Source: Anaeroglomus sp964630775
GTDB taxonomy: Bacteria > Planctomycetota > Phycisphaerae > Sedimentisphaerales > Anaerohalosphaeraceae
Assembly: GCA_964630775.1 (NCBI GenBank)
Contig: CAZVYY010000003.1
Coordinates: 62,001 to 126,000 of the forward strand
Direction of reading: 5' to 3'
DNA length: 64,000 nt
Below, piece by piece: positions 44,831-53,427 of the stretch (the first letter of the stretch is position 1; each line of letters opens with the position of its first letter). Both the position numbers and the translations under genes were made by a program. Below the pieces are notes generated by a model. The model saw only the letters and a list, made by a program, of their open reading frames with translations, was not told the DNA's origin and ran no database searches.

Positions 44831-45913
44831 TTATTGCTGAATTGGGGCAGGCTGCGAGCTTTCGGCAATCTGTACCCTGGCCGAAAGCCGGTCGGGGATT
44901 GCCGGAGCTTCCTGGGCAGCCAGTCCGGTCAGTTCAACACAATTCTGTCCGAAGGAGCGGATTTTCCGATAGCGTCTGTCAAGAAGAGTATCTATCTTGA
45001 GGCGTTTCAGTTCGGTGAGTGATTTTAAGATAAACTGTTCTACGTTATAGACGGTATCATGAATATTGCGATGGGCTCCGCCCAGAGGTTCGGGGATAAC
45101 CGCATCAATCAGGTTGAGCTGTATGAGGTCTTTGGCTGTGAGCTTCAGGGCTTCGGCGGCTTTGGGGGCCTGGGAGCCGTCATGCCAGAGGATGGCCGCG
45201 CAGCCCTCCGGAGAAATCACCGAATAGTAGGAATATTGCAGCATGGCGAGTTTGTCGCCTACGCCGATGCCCAGGGCACCGCCGGAACCGCCTTCGCCGA
45301 TAACAACACAGATAATAGGTACACGCAGCCGCGACATTTCCATCAGATTAACCGCAATTGCCTGGGCTTGTCCGCGTTCTTCAGCACCGATGCCGGGATA
45401 GGCTCCGGGGGTGTCAATTAAGGTCACAATCGGCAGGCCGAATTTCTCGGCCATTTTCATTTTCAGTAAAGCCTTGCGATACCCCTCGGGATTGGCGCAT
45501 CCGAAATTACAGGCGATCTTTTCCTTGATATCTTTGCCTTTGTTCTGGCCGATAATCATGACCTTTTCTCGCCCGATTTGTCCCATGGCAGTCACAATCG
45601 CCCGGTCATCGCCAAAGCAGCGGTCGCCGTGAAGAATCCGCACGTCCTTGAATAACAGGCTCAGATAATCACTGAGCAGGGGACGCTGGGGATGGCGGGA
45701 AACCTGAACTGTCTGCCAGGGTGACAGATTGGCGTAAATATCTTTAAGCAGTTGGGTTTGCTCTTTTTGAATCTGACGGATTTTCGGGGCATTAGGCCCC
45801 TGCAGGGAATTATCCTGTTTGCGCAGTTCCTCAATTTGCCGGTCCAGTTTGGCAACCTGGTCTTCAAAGGGCAAATAAACGGGTGCAGACGGTTTTATTT
45901 CTACTGCAGACAT
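44831..45913 (-). CDS. accA: acetyl-CoA carboxylase carboxyltransferase subunit alpha
   Basis: 360 residues. AccA pairs with AccD to transfer the carboxyl group from biotin to acetyl-CoA in fatty acid synthesis. Motifs: LHGDRCFGDDRAIVTAMG, NFGCANPEGYRKALLKM, IDTPGAYPGIGAEERGQAQA, IGEGGSGGALGIGVGDKLAM and SVISPEGCAAILWHD. The N-terminal helix (LDRQIEELRK) and a C-terminal extension of about 25 residues make it somewhat long. Two hairpins precede it, one resembling an intrinsic terminator. Confidence 0.96.
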   Translation of the reverse strand: MSAVEIKPSAPVYLPFEDQVAKLDRQIEELRKQDNSLQGPNAPKIRQIQKEQTQLLKDIYANLSPWQTVQVSRHPQRPLLSDYLSLLFKDVRILHGDRCFGDDRAIVTAMGQIGREKVMIIGQNKGKDIKEKIACNFGCANPEGYRKALLKMKMAEKFGLPIVTLIDTPGAYPGIGAEERGQAQAIAVNLMEMSRLRVPIICVVIGEGGSGGALGIGVGDKLAMLQYSYYSVISPEGCAAILWHDGSQAPKAAEALKLTAKDLIQLNLIDAVIPEPLGGAHRNIHDTVYNVEQFILKSLTELKRLKIDTLLDRRYRKIRSFGQNCVELTGLAAQEAPAIPDRLSARVQIAESSQPAPIQQ

Positions 45914-46243
45914 AATGTCTTTTAAATCCTTAAGAATTCTAATTTTAACTTACTTCTGATAAATGTCCCCCCCGACGGGCGTTTCGTTTATTGCTCGCAG
46001 GGGCTTGCGTATAAAGGTACACTCTTGAAATTGCTCCCTTGCAATCGTATTGCAAGGTATAAAAAACTTCTGTTTACACGAAGGGCAAACAGAAGGAAAA
46101 TGCGAGTTATTGCCTCTGTAATTACAATAATTATGCCGCTAATATAGCATTTTTGCTGTCCGATGGGAAGAAAAAAATTGACTTGAAGGTTCATTGGCGT
46201 TACTTTCTGGAGTTGCGGCATATTGTATAGAAAGATATGTAAA
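45914..46243. promoter_or_regulatory. divergent accA/tyrA region with leader attenuator-like hairpins
   Basis: On the minus strand, CTTCTGTTT/AAACAGAAG (46067-46095) forms a perfect 9-base stem followed by TTTTTT, which is an intrinsic terminator in the accA leader. It is followed by a second hairpin CCTTGCAAT/ATTGCAAGG (46037-46057). No gene lies upstream on that strand for the terminator to serve except accA. On the plus strand a promoter TTGACT (46178-46183), 17 bases, TACTTT (46201-46206) faces tyrA. Confidence 0.6.
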
Positions 46244-47125
46244 ATGCTGAAAATAAATAGTTTACAAAAAATCAGCGTGCTTGGCATGGGCCTTCTTGGG
46301 GCCAGTGTGACGATGGCCTGCCTGCGGGCTTTTCCAAAAGTTTTTACTGTCGGGTACAGTCATCGTGCGTCCACGCGTAACAAATCCCGTCAACTGAACG
46401 TGGCAAATCAAATTGCCGAGACACTGGAAGAGGCTGTTTGTGATGCTGATATTGTGATTCTGGCTACCCCAATTTTAACATTTGAAACTTACTTTGGTGA
46501 GATTGCTCCCTTTTTAAAGCCAGGGGCGATAGTAACAGATGTGGGTTCAACCAAACGCCTTGTGCATCAATGGGCCGATAAAAAACTACCCCGCAATGTC
46601 TATTATGTGGGTTCGCATCCAATAGCCGGCTCGGAAAAAAGAGGGGTGGAGTATGCCCGCGACGACCTGTTGACTTCGGCCCGATGCATTCTTACCCATA
46701 CTGCCAAAACCAATGCCAATGCAATGAGAGTATTGCGACAATTCTGGTCGGCATTGGGTTGCAATGTGGTTACTTTGGCTCCTAAAAGACATGATCAAAT
46801 ATTCGGTCTGATCAGTCATTTGCCGCATGTTCTGGCTGCGGCTTTGATTAATGGCAGCGATTTTGATGATATGAAGTTTGCCGGCAAGGGATTTATCGAT
46901 ACCTCGCGGATTGCCTCCGGCCCGGCCGATGTCTGGATGGATATTGTGCTGACCAATCATCAGAATATCACACGAGGGATTGACCAGATTATCAGGCAAA
47001 TGAATATTATGAAAAAGGCCATTGCCGCTCAGGATGCAAATAAAGTAAACCAGCTTCTTGAATCGGCACGTGCAAAGCGTGAAAAATTGATCGAGTATAA
47101 ACTCAAAAAACGTGAGCTGCTTTAG
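46244..47125 (+). CDS. tyrA: prephenate dehydrogenase
   Basis: About 293 residues. The Rossmann motif VLGMGLLGAS is at about residues 12-21, and ILATPILTFE, VTDVGSTKR and SHPIAGSEKRGVEYA are TyrA signatures; the C-terminal helical domain follows. TyrA converts prephenate to 4-hydroxyphenylpyruvate with NAD(P). There is no chorismate mutase or ACT domain. The ATG at 46244 was preferred over the TTG at 46223, which lies too close to the predicted transcription start. Confidence 0.9.
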   Translation: MLKINSLQKISVLGMGLLGASVTMACLRAFPKVFTVGYSHRASTRNKSRQLNVANQIAETLEEAVCDADIVILATPILTFETYFGEIAPFLKPGAIVTDVGSTKRLVHQWADKKLPRNVYYVGSHPIAGSEKRGVEYARDDLLTSARCILTHTAKTNANAMRVLRQFWSALGCNVVTLAPKRHDQIFGLISHLPHVLAAALINGSDFDDMKFAGKGFIDTSRIASGPADVWMDIVLTNHQNITRGIDQIIRQMNIMKKAIAAQDANKVNQLLESARAKREKLIEYKLKKRELL

Positions 47126-47198
47126 ATATCATACTTCCAATAAAAGCAAGATGTTGTCCTGATATATCGCCTCATTCGAAAAATTTTTTATTTTTGCA

Positions 47199-47246
47199 TT
47201 GACAGGTATTAAGTTTTTGTGTTAATATACGACCATATAAGTCGTA
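47199..47246 (+). promoter_or_regulatory. rrf2 promoter with TACGAC-N7-GTCGTA operator
   Basis: A -35 TTGACA (47199-47204), 18 bases, then -10 TAATAT (47223-47228). A dyad TACGAC-N7-GTCGTA (47228-47246) overlaps the end of the -10 box and the transcription start, a repressor position. A near copy lies at 47743-47761 after rrf2, suggesting that Rrf2 binds both (inference). Confidence 0.65.
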
Positions 47247-47260
47247 CTAAGGTGTAGCAC

Positions 47261-47725
47261 ATGAAAATATCGATGAAAACAGATTATGCGTTGCGGGTAT
47301 TATTTACACTGGTGGAACATTATCAGCGTGGACCGATCCCGATTCGGGAGCTTGCTCGCCGCAACGAGGTTCCCAAGCGGTTTCTGGAGCAGATTATGCT
47401 CGAGATGAAATCGCGGGGCTGGGTCCAGAGTACGATGGGCAAGCAGGGCGGATATATCCTTGCTAAAAGCCCGGATAAAATCACCGCCGGCGAGGTAATC
47501 CGGCATTTTGACGGTGTATTGGCGCCCATCGGCTGTGTTTCGGTTTACCATTACGAATCCTGCACACAGGAGCCGGTATGCAGATTTCGCAGGCTGTTTT
47601 TGGATGTGCGTAATCATGCGGCTCAGTTGATGGATTCTGCGACACTGGAAAGCATTTACCGAGGTGTCCCGGTTCGACGGGATGAAGTTTTTAATATGGA
47701 GTTGATTGGCGGAGCAGGGATATAG
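47261..47725 (+). CDS. Rrf2-family transcriptional regulator
   Basis: 154 residues. The N-terminal winged helix starts MKISMKTDYALRVLFTLVEH and includes IPIRELARRNEVPKRFLEQIM and GGYILAKSPDKIT. Cys residues at about 91, 100 and 106 (CVSVYHYESC, then EPVCRFRR) could hold an iron-sulfur cluster as in IscR-type members, or act as thiol sensors. Family members include CymR, which controls cysteine genes. The gene heads the sulfate-uptake and cysteine-synthesis genes, so sulfur status is the likely signal. The same dyad flanks it on both sides. Confidence 0.9.
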   Translation: MKISMKTDYALRVLFTLVEHYQRGPIPIRELARRNEVPKRFLEQIMLEMKSRGWVQSTMGKQGGYILAKSPDKITAGEVIRHFDGVLAPIGCVSVYHYESCTQEPVCRFRRLFLDVRNHAAQLMDSATLESIYRGVPVRRDEVFNMELIGGAGI

Positions 47726-47742
47726 TTTTTTTGTCATTTAAG

Positions 47743-47761
47743 TACGACTAAAATGGTCGAA
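47743..47761 (+). promoter_or_regulatory. second Rrf2-type operator
   Basis: TACGAC-N7-GTCGAA, differing from the rrf2 promoter dyad by one base in the arms. It lies 19 bases before the DUF2292 gene, which leads into the sulfate cluster. Confidence 0.55.
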
Positions 47762-47779
47762 CAATGAGGCGGTACGGGA

Positions 47780-47965
47780 ATGAAGATTAATCAGGATGCG
47801 GATTGGCTGGATGTGGTCAGGAAGACCATTGAAGGCGTGGATTATGGTGTGGTATCGATTGTGATTCACAATTCCAGAGTGGTCCAGGTGGAACGAACCC
47901 AAAAGATACGGTTTGATACCGGCAACGAGATAAAAGGGTTGCCTAAAAAGGAGGCGCAGCGATGA
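47780..47965 (+). CDS. small DUF2292/YezD-like protein
   Basis: 61 residues, soluble and acidic at its N-terminus. The core VRKTIEGVDYGVVSIVIHNS and VVQVERTQKIRF matches the DUF2292 (YezD) family. Members often accompany sulfate or cysteine uptake genes, and this one lies between an Rrf2 regulator and the sulfate transporter. The molecular function is unknown. The dyad upstream suggests Rrf2 control. Confidence 0.75.
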   Translation: MKINQDADWLDVVRKTIEGVDYGVVSIVIHNSRVVQVERTQKIRFDTGNEIKGLPKKEAQR

Positions 47966-48094
47966 GCTATTGTTAATAAACGCAGTTCGAGTTCAACCTA
48001 CCGGAGCACCCGGCGGTACGATAAAAATAAAAGGCAGGTCTGACCGGACACCCGGAAGATCCGAGCTATGCGAGCAATCGCAGAAAGGATCTTT
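47966..48094 (+). other. leader between the DUF2292 and porin genes
   Basis: Two similar short hairpins are seen, CCGG-AGCAC-CCGG (about 48001-48013) and CCGG-ACAC-CCGG (about 48044-48055). They could be regulatory or only stabilise the mRNA. They do not match the SAM-I or SAM-II riboswitch core. Confidence 0.3.
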
Positions 48095-49471
48095 ATGGTC
48101 AAGGTTTATGCAGTATGGATTGTATTGGGAGTATTATTTTTGAGCGGTCGGGCGTTCCCGGAAAATGAACCGGCTGGTTCAATGGAAGAACGCATTGATG
48201 AGATAAAGAGTCTTGAAAAGCGGATTATCGAATTGGAACAGCAGCAAAAAATATTAGCCCGCAAGTGGGAAATTGAGCAGCAGGCGGCGGCGGAAAAAGC
48301 CAAGGCGGCGCCGGTGGTGACAGCCACCAGCAAGGACGGTTTCTCACTGAAGAGTGCCGATGGCGATTTCAGCCTGCGGTTTCGCGGTCTGATCCAGGCT
48401 GATACGCGTTCGGTCAGCGGGTCTTCCGGTTCTCTGGCCGATGATACCTTTACGCTTCGCCGGGTCCGTCCGATTTTTGAGGGGACATTGTGGAAGGATA
48501 TCGATTTTAAGATTGTTCCGGATTTTGGCGGGGGTTCATCGTCACTTCAGGATGCTTATCTTGATTTTAAGTTTCTGCCTGAATTTAAGGTCCGGGCCGG
48601 ACGGTTCAAGTCTCCCTTTGGGGTTGAACGGCTGCAATCCAGTTCCGATACTTTATTTAATGAGTTGGGGCTGCCGTCCAACCTGACTCCCAACTATGAT
48701 ATTGGTGCAGCGATATTCGGTGACTTGTACGAGGGTAAATTGGGTTATACCCTGGGTGTGCTGAATGGTGCTGCGGATAATGCCAGTATCGATTCGGATA
48801 TCGACAACAATAAGGAAGTTGCGGCCAGGCTGTTTGCCAATCCCTGGAAGGGCGAGGATTCATTCCTTGGCGGTCTGGGCGTTGGATTTGCGGCGACTTA
48901 TGGCATCAAAGACGGGACATCCGGTTCGACGTATTTGCCGACTTATAAAACGATTGGGCAAGCGGATCTGTTTAAGTATGCCTCGGGCGTTGTGTCGGAT
49001 GGTGCCCAGGAACGCTATTCCCCCCAGCTTTATTACAGTTATGGTTCTTTCGGTGTGTTGGCCGAATATATCACCTCTTCCCGCAAGGTCAGCAAGGCCG
49101 CTGCAACCGAGAAGCTGACCAACAAAGGCTGGCAGGTTGCCGCCTCCTATGTGCTGACCGGTGAAGATGCGACCTATAAATCCGTGATTCCCAGAAAGCC
49201 TGTGAATTTTACCGAGGGTTCGTATGGAGCGTGGGAAGTCGTTGCCCGGTTTGGCAGGCTTGATATTGACAGTGACACCTTCCCGACCTATGCGAGTTCG
49301 ACATCCTACCCGGAAACAGCAACCAACATTGGGGCGGGATTGAACTGGTACTGGAATCGCAATGTAAAATGGGCTTTGGATTATGATTGGACATCCTTTG
49401 ATAAGGGATCGACGAAGGGGGATCGCAAGGATGAACATGCGATCATTGGACGTGTTCAACTAACATTTTAA
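48095..49471 (+). CDS. outer-membrane porin, phosphate-selective porin O/P type
   Basis: About 458 residues. A signal peptide (about 1-21) precedes a short coiled coil (ERIDEIKSLEKRIIELEQQQ), then a beta-barrel with SLRFRGLIQADTR, FTLRRVRPIFEGTLW, FKIVPDFGGGSS, LQDAYLDFKF and FKVRAGRFKSPFGVERLQS, ending with an aromatic-terminated strand (IGRVQLTF). These features match the OprP/OprO family. Its place beside the sulfate ABC transporter suggests outer-membrane entry of sulfate or a related anion (inference). The ATG at 48095 follows AAAGGA. Confidence 0.86.
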   Translation: MVKVYAVWIVLGVLFLSGRAFPENEPAGSMEERIDEIKSLEKRIIELEQQQKILARKWEIEQQAAAEKAKAAPVVTATSKDGFSLKSADGDFSLRFRGLIQADTRSVSGSSGSLADDTFTLRRVRPIFEGTLWKDIDFKIVPDFGGGSSSLQDAYLDFKFLPEFKVRAGRFKSPFGVERLQSSSDTLFNELGLPSNLTPNYDIGAAIFGDLYEGKLGYTLGVLNGAADNASIDSDIDNNKEVAARLFANPWKGEDSFLGGLGVGFAATYGIKDGTSGSTYLPTYKTIGQADLFKYASGVVSDGAQERYSPQLYYSYGSFGVLAEYITSSRKVSKAAATEKLTNKGWQVAASYVLTGEDATYKSVIPRKPVNFTEGSYGAWEVVARFGRLDIDSDTFPTYASSTSYPETATNIGAGLNWYWNRNVKWALDYDWTSFDKGSTKGDRKDEHAIIGRVQLTF

Positions 49472-49499
49472 CAATGATGTATAAAGAAAGGATAAGGTC

Positions 49500-50546
49500 A
49501 TGAATATTAAAACGTGGATCAAAGGAATTATGCTGGGGATACTGGTGTCGGCAATTCCGGGCTATGCCAAAGAAATCAAATTGCTGAATGTGTCGTATGA
49601 CCCGACGCGGGAATTGTATCAGGAGTTTAACAAAGCATTTGCCGCGTATTGGAAGGAAAAGACCGGCGATACCGTGGTGATAAACCAGTCGCATGGCGGT
49701 TCCGGCAAACAGGCCCGTGCTGTTATTGACGGACTCGAAGCTGATGTGGTAACGCTGGCGCTGGCGTATGATATTGACGCCATTGCAGAAAAGGCCAAGC
49801 TGTTTCCCAAGACCTGGCAATCCCGGCTGCCGAACAACAGTTCGCCCTATACCTCGACGATTGTATTTCTGGTGCGAAAAGGCAATCCCAAACAGATCAA
49901 GGACTGGGACGATCTGATTAAGCCGGGTGTATCGATTATTACGCCCAATCCCAAGACCTCCGGCGGTGCGCGCTGGAATTATCTGGCGGCCTGGGCATTT
50001 GCACTGGAACACTATAAAATTCAGCATCCCGACCAGAAGGATGCGGAAAAATCCAGCGAGGCTGATGCCTACGCACGGGAATTTGTCGGCAAACTGTTCA
50101 AGAATGTTCCGGTGCTGGATTCCGGCGCCCGTGGCGCCACCACCACTTTTGTACAGCGGGAAATCGGCGATGTCTTTCTGTCATGGGAAAATGAGGCATT
50201 TCTGGCAATCAAGGAATTCGGTGCCGATAAATTTGAGATTGTCATTCCGTCGCTGAGCATACTGGCAGAACCACCGGTTACGGTTGTGGACAAGGTCGTG
50301 GATCGCCGCGGGACGCGTGAGGTGGCTCAGGCCTATTTGGAATTTCTCTACTCGGAAAAAGGTCAGGACATTGCCGCCAGGAATTTTTATCGTCCCCGGC
50401 TGGAATCGGTTGCCAAAAAATATGCCGAGCAGTTTCCCGAAGTAAAAATGATTACCATCGATGCGGTCTTTGGCGGCTGGCAGAAGGCACAGAAACGTCA
50501 TTTTGACGATGGCGGAGTCTTCGACCAGATATATGGGATAAAATAA
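49500..50546 (+). CDS. sbp: sulfate-binding protein of the sulfate/thiosulfate ABC transporter
   Basis: 348 residues with a signal peptide (about 1-22). Sbp/CysP signatures: LLNVSYDPTRELYQEFN, NQSHGGSGKQARAVIDGLEA, VTLALAYDIDAIAE and NPKTSGGARWNYLAAW. It binds sulfate in the periplasm and feeds the CysTWA transporter encoded next. An intercistronic hairpin separates it from cysT, which fits higher expression of the binding protein. Confidence 0.96.
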   Translation: MNIKTWIKGIMLGILVSAIPGYAKEIKLLNVSYDPTRELYQEFNKAFAAYWKEKTGDTVVINQSHGGSGKQARAVIDGLEADVVTLALAYDIDAIAEKAKLFPKTWQSRLPNNSSPYTSTIVFLVRKGNPKQIKDWDDLIKPGVSIITPNPKTSGGARWNYLAAWAFALEHYKIQHPDQKDAEKSSEADAYAREFVGKLFKNVPVLDSGARGATTTFVQREIGDVFLSWENEAFLAIKEFGADKFEIVIPSLSILAEPPVTVVDKVVDRRGTREVAQAYLEFLYSEKGQDIAARNFYRPRLESVAKKYAEQFPEVKMITIDAVFGGWQKAQKRHFDDGGVFDQIYGIK

Positions 50547-50567
50547 CCAACGGAACAGTCAAGGAGA

Positions 50568-50592
50568 GGCCGGCCGGCGTTGTCGGTCGGCC
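50568..50592 (+). other. intercistronic hairpin between sbp and cysT
   Basis: Arms GGCCGGCCG (50568-50576) and CGGTCGGCC (50584-50592) pair with one G-U around a 7-base loop. It lies 22 bases after the sbp stop. No T-run follows, so it probably protects the upstream mRNA or limits read-through. Confidence 0.6.
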
Positions 50593-50602
50593 GACCTGTA
50601 CA

Positions 50603-51439
50603 ATGAAAACACGGAATAAACCAACTAATGTGCTTCCCGGCTTCGGGCTGACGCTCGGATTTTCGGCGTTCTATCTATGCCTGATTGTCCTGATACCGCT
50701 GTCGGCTCTATTTGTGTCTGCGTTACGTATGGATGCCAATCAGTTTTGGGAGACCATTACATCACCGCGTGTGCTGGCGTCCTGTCGGCTGACGTTTGGG
50801 GCATCGTTTGCGGCTGCAATCATTAATGCTGTCTTTGGGCTGCTGGTGGCGTGGGTTCTGGTGCGGTACCGGTTTGCCGGCCGCAAGCTGATTGATGCGA
50901 TGGTGGATTTGCCGTTTGCATTGCCGACAGCGGTGGCGGGGATTGCCCTGACGACCATTTATGCTCCCAATGGCTGGATGGGGCGTCTGCTGGCTCCGCT
51001 GGGAATCAAGGCGGCCTTTACGCCGCTGGGGATTATGATCGCCCTGACCTTTATTGGATTACCGTTTGTGGTACGGACGGTGCAGCCGGTGCTGGAAGAC
51101 CTTGGTACGGAAATCGAAGAGGCCGCGGCCAGTCTGGGCGCAACTCCTTTCCAGACCTTTCGACGGGTGCTCTTTCCCGAATTGCTGCCGTCGCTCTTGA
51201 CGGGGTTTGCCCTGGCGTTTGCCCGGGCGCTGGGCGAATACGCTTCGGTCGTTTTTATCGCGGGCAATATGCCGATGAAAACCGAGATTATATCGCTGCT
51301 GATTATCACCAAGCTGGAGCAATACGATTATGCCGGGGCGACGGCGATTGCGCTGGTGATGCTGGTACTGTCGTTTATTCTGCTGCTGACGATTAATCTT
51401 TTGCAGCGCTGGGCGCAAAGGAGCAGGCAATGTCAATAG
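50603..51439 (+). CDS. cysT: sulfate ABC transporter permease CysT
   Basis: 278 residues, a BPD_transp_1 permease with about six membrane helices. The EAA loop toward the ATPase is EEAAASLGATPFQTFRRVLFPELLP. It forms the channel with CysW. Its end overlaps the cysW start by ten bases. No clear Shine-Dalgarno sequence precedes its ATG, so translation may depend on the hairpin region upstream. Confidence 0.95.
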   Translation: MKTRNKPTNVLPGFGLTLGFSAFYLCLIVLIPLSALFVSALRMDANQFWETITSPRVLASCRLTFGASFAAAIINAVFGLLVAWVLVRYRFAGRKLIDAMVDLPFALPTAVAGIALTTIYAPNGWMGRLLAPLGIKAAFTPLGIMIALTFIGLPFVVRTVQPVLEDLGTEIEEAAASLGATPFQTFRRVLFPELLPSLLTGFALAFARALGEYASVVFIAGNMPMKTEIISLLIITKLEQYDYAGATAIALVMLVLSFILLLTINLLQRWAQRSRQCQ

Positions 51440-52311
51440 CCTATTCGCAAACCAATTTGCGTCAGACCCATCCCTCATCCAGAGGGCGATGGATTCCCAT
51501 TGTCCTGACGACGATAGCGGTACTGTTTCTCGGCGTGTTTTTGATGCTGCCGCTGGCGGCGGTGTTTGTCGAGGCTTTTCGCAAGGGCATCGGAGTGTAT
51601 TTGCAGTCCTTCACCGACCCGGATGCACGTTCCGCGATACGACTGACGCTGCTGGTTACGCTGCTGGTTATTCCGTTAAATCTGGTGTTCGGCGTGGCGG
51701 CGTCCTGGGCGACAACCAAGTTTGACTTTCCCGGCAAGGGGATATTCCTGACCCTGATTGATCTGCCGTTTGCGATTTCACCGGTTATTTCGGGTTTTCT
51801 TTTTGTGATGCTGTTCGGGCTGCACGGCTGGTTTGGCCCCTGGCTGATGGAACACAATATCAAGATTATTTTTGCCGTGCCGGGGATTGTCCTGGCGACC
51901 CTGTTTGTAACAGTTCCGTTTGTCGCGAGGGAATTGATTCCCCTGATGCAGTCGCAGGGGACCGAACAGGAACAAGCGGCGCTGGTGCTGGGTGCCAGCG
52001 GCTGGCAGATGTTTTGGCGGGTGACACTGCCCAATATCAAGTGGGGGCTGCTGTATGGCGTTATTCTCTGCAATGCCCGGGCGATCGGTGAATTCGGGGC
52101 AGTATCTGTGGTCTCTGCCCACATTCGCGGCCAGACCAATACGATCCCGCTGCATATTGAGATTCTTTATGAAGAGTATAATGTTATTGGTGCCTTTGCA
52201 ATGGCATCGCTGCTGACCCTGCTGGCGCTGGTCACGCTGGCGGCCAAAACCCTTGTGGAATGGAAGAGTAAAAAGGATCAGGCCAAGGCCGTAATCGGAG
52301 GCATTCGATGA
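51430..52311 (+). CDS. cysW: sulfate ABC transporter permease CysW
   Basis: 293 residues with six membrane helices; the EAA loop is EQEQAALVLGASGWQMFWRVTLP, and GEFGAVSVVSAHIRGQTNT is the conserved CysW end. It overlaps cysT by ten bases and cysA by four, so the three are translationally coupled. Confidence 0.95.
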   Translation: MSIAYSQTNLRQTHPSSRGRWIPIVLTTIAVLFLGVFLMLPLAAVFVEAFRKGIGVYLQSFTDPDARSAIRLTLLVTLLVIPLNLVFGVAASWATTKFDFPGKGIFLTLIDLPFAISPVISGFLFVMLFGLHGWFGPWLMEHNIKIIFAVPGIVLATLFVTVPFVARELIPLMQSQGTEQEQAALVLGASGWQMFWRVTLPNIKWGLLYGVILCNARAIGEFGAVSVVSAHIRGQTNTIPLHIEILYEEYNVIGAFAMASLLTLLALVTLAAKTLVEWKSKKDQAKAVIGGIR

Positions 52312-53360
52312 GTATTCAGATAACCAATATAACCAAGACATTCGGTGCGTTTACCGCGTTGAAAAATGTCAGCCTGACAATTCATAACGGTGAACTGGTG
52401 GCTCTGCTGGGGCCGTCCGGCTGCGGCAAAACCACCCTGCTGCGGATTCTTGCCGGGCTGGAGCAGCCTGATCCCGGCAGCGGGCCGGTTCTGTTTCACG
52501 ACGATGACGTCAGCACGCAGTCGGTCCGTCAGCGTCGGGTAGGTTTTGTTTTTCAGCATTATTCGCTGTTTCGGCACATGAATATCTTTGAAAATGTGGC
52601 GTTTGGTCTGACGGTACGCCCCCGCAAATTTCGCCCGAGCAAGGACGAAATCCGGGATCGCGTTCATGCACTGCTTAAACTCGTGCAGTTGGAACGCCAT
52701 GCCGGGATGTATCCGCATCAGCTTTCCGGCGGTCAGCGGCAGCGCGTGGCGCTGGCCCGGTCGCTGGCGGTCGAGCCGAAAATCCTGCTGCTGGATGAAC
52801 CGTTCGGGGCGCTGGATGCCAAGGTCCGTAAGGAATTGCGGCAATGGCTTCGGAAGCTCCATGATGAAATGTCCATTACCAGTGTCTTTGTCACCCACGA
52901 CCAGGAAGAAGCCCTCGAAGTGGCCGACCGGGTTGCAGTACTCAATGCCGGGCGGATTGAACAGATTGGCGCCCCGGAGGAAGTCTATGATAATCCGGCC
53001 AATCCTTTCGTGTTCAACTTTCTGGGTAATGTCAATATTTTCCACTGCCGTGCGGGCGAAGGGCGTCATCAATTTGGCGGACATGAGGCCAAAGCATTTT
53101 CCAGCGCTGCCGCCTATGTCAGGCCGCACGATATCGACATTACCCGGCACTCTGCCGCCGATGCGATTGCGGCCAGGGTAGTGCATATCGCGCCTGTGGG
53201 GCCGATTGCCCGCGTCCAGCTTGTCCGGCAGGATACGCAGGAAATGGTGGAAGCCGAGATTACCCGTCAGCATTATAATGAATTGATGCTGCATGTCGGC
53301 GAATCCGTCTTTATTCAATTAAAAAATGCCCGTTTTTTTGCGGACGATTACTCTATATAA
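52308..53360 (+). CDS. cysA: sulfate ABC transporter ATP-binding protein CysA
   Basis: 350 residues. Walker A GPSGCGKTT, Q-loop FQHYSLFRHMN, signature LSGGQRQRVALARSL, Walker B ILLLDEPFGALD and the switch His in FVTHDQEEA are all present. The C-terminal about 110 residues form the TOBE-like regulatory domain. The start overlaps the cysW stop as ATGA. Confidence 0.97.
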   Translation: MSIQITNITKTFGAFTALKNVSLTIHNGELVALLGPSGCGKTTLLRILAGLEQPDPGSGPVLFHDDDVSTQSVRQRRVGFVFQHYSLFRHMNIFENVAFGLTVRPRKFRPSKDEIRDRVHALLKLVQLERHAGMYPHQLSGGQRQRVALARSLAVEPKILLLDEPFGALDAKVRKELRQWLRKLHDEMSITSVFVTHDQEEALEVADRVAVLNAGRIEQIGAPEEVYDNPANPFVFNFLGNVNIFHCRAGEGRHQFGGHEAKAFSSAAAYVRPHDIDITRHSAADAIAARVVHIAPVGPIARVQLVRQDTQEMVEAEITRQHYNELMLHVGESVFIQLKNARFFADDYSI

Positions 53361-53375
53361 TACGTATAACTTCTG

Positions 53376-53395
53376 GTCGTATATAATTTCACGAC
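53376..53395 (+). promoter_or_regulatory. GTCGT-N10-ACGAC dyad upstream of cysK
   Basis: GTCGT (53376-53380) and ACGAC (53391-53395) use the same half-site letters as the two Rrf2-type dyads, in the opposite order and with different spacing. A degenerate TACG also lies at 53361. This is a weaker candidate for Rrf2 control of cysK. Confidence 0.35.
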
Positions 53396-53427
53396 AGATT
53401 TAACCCTGAAAAGGAAAGGATTGGATA

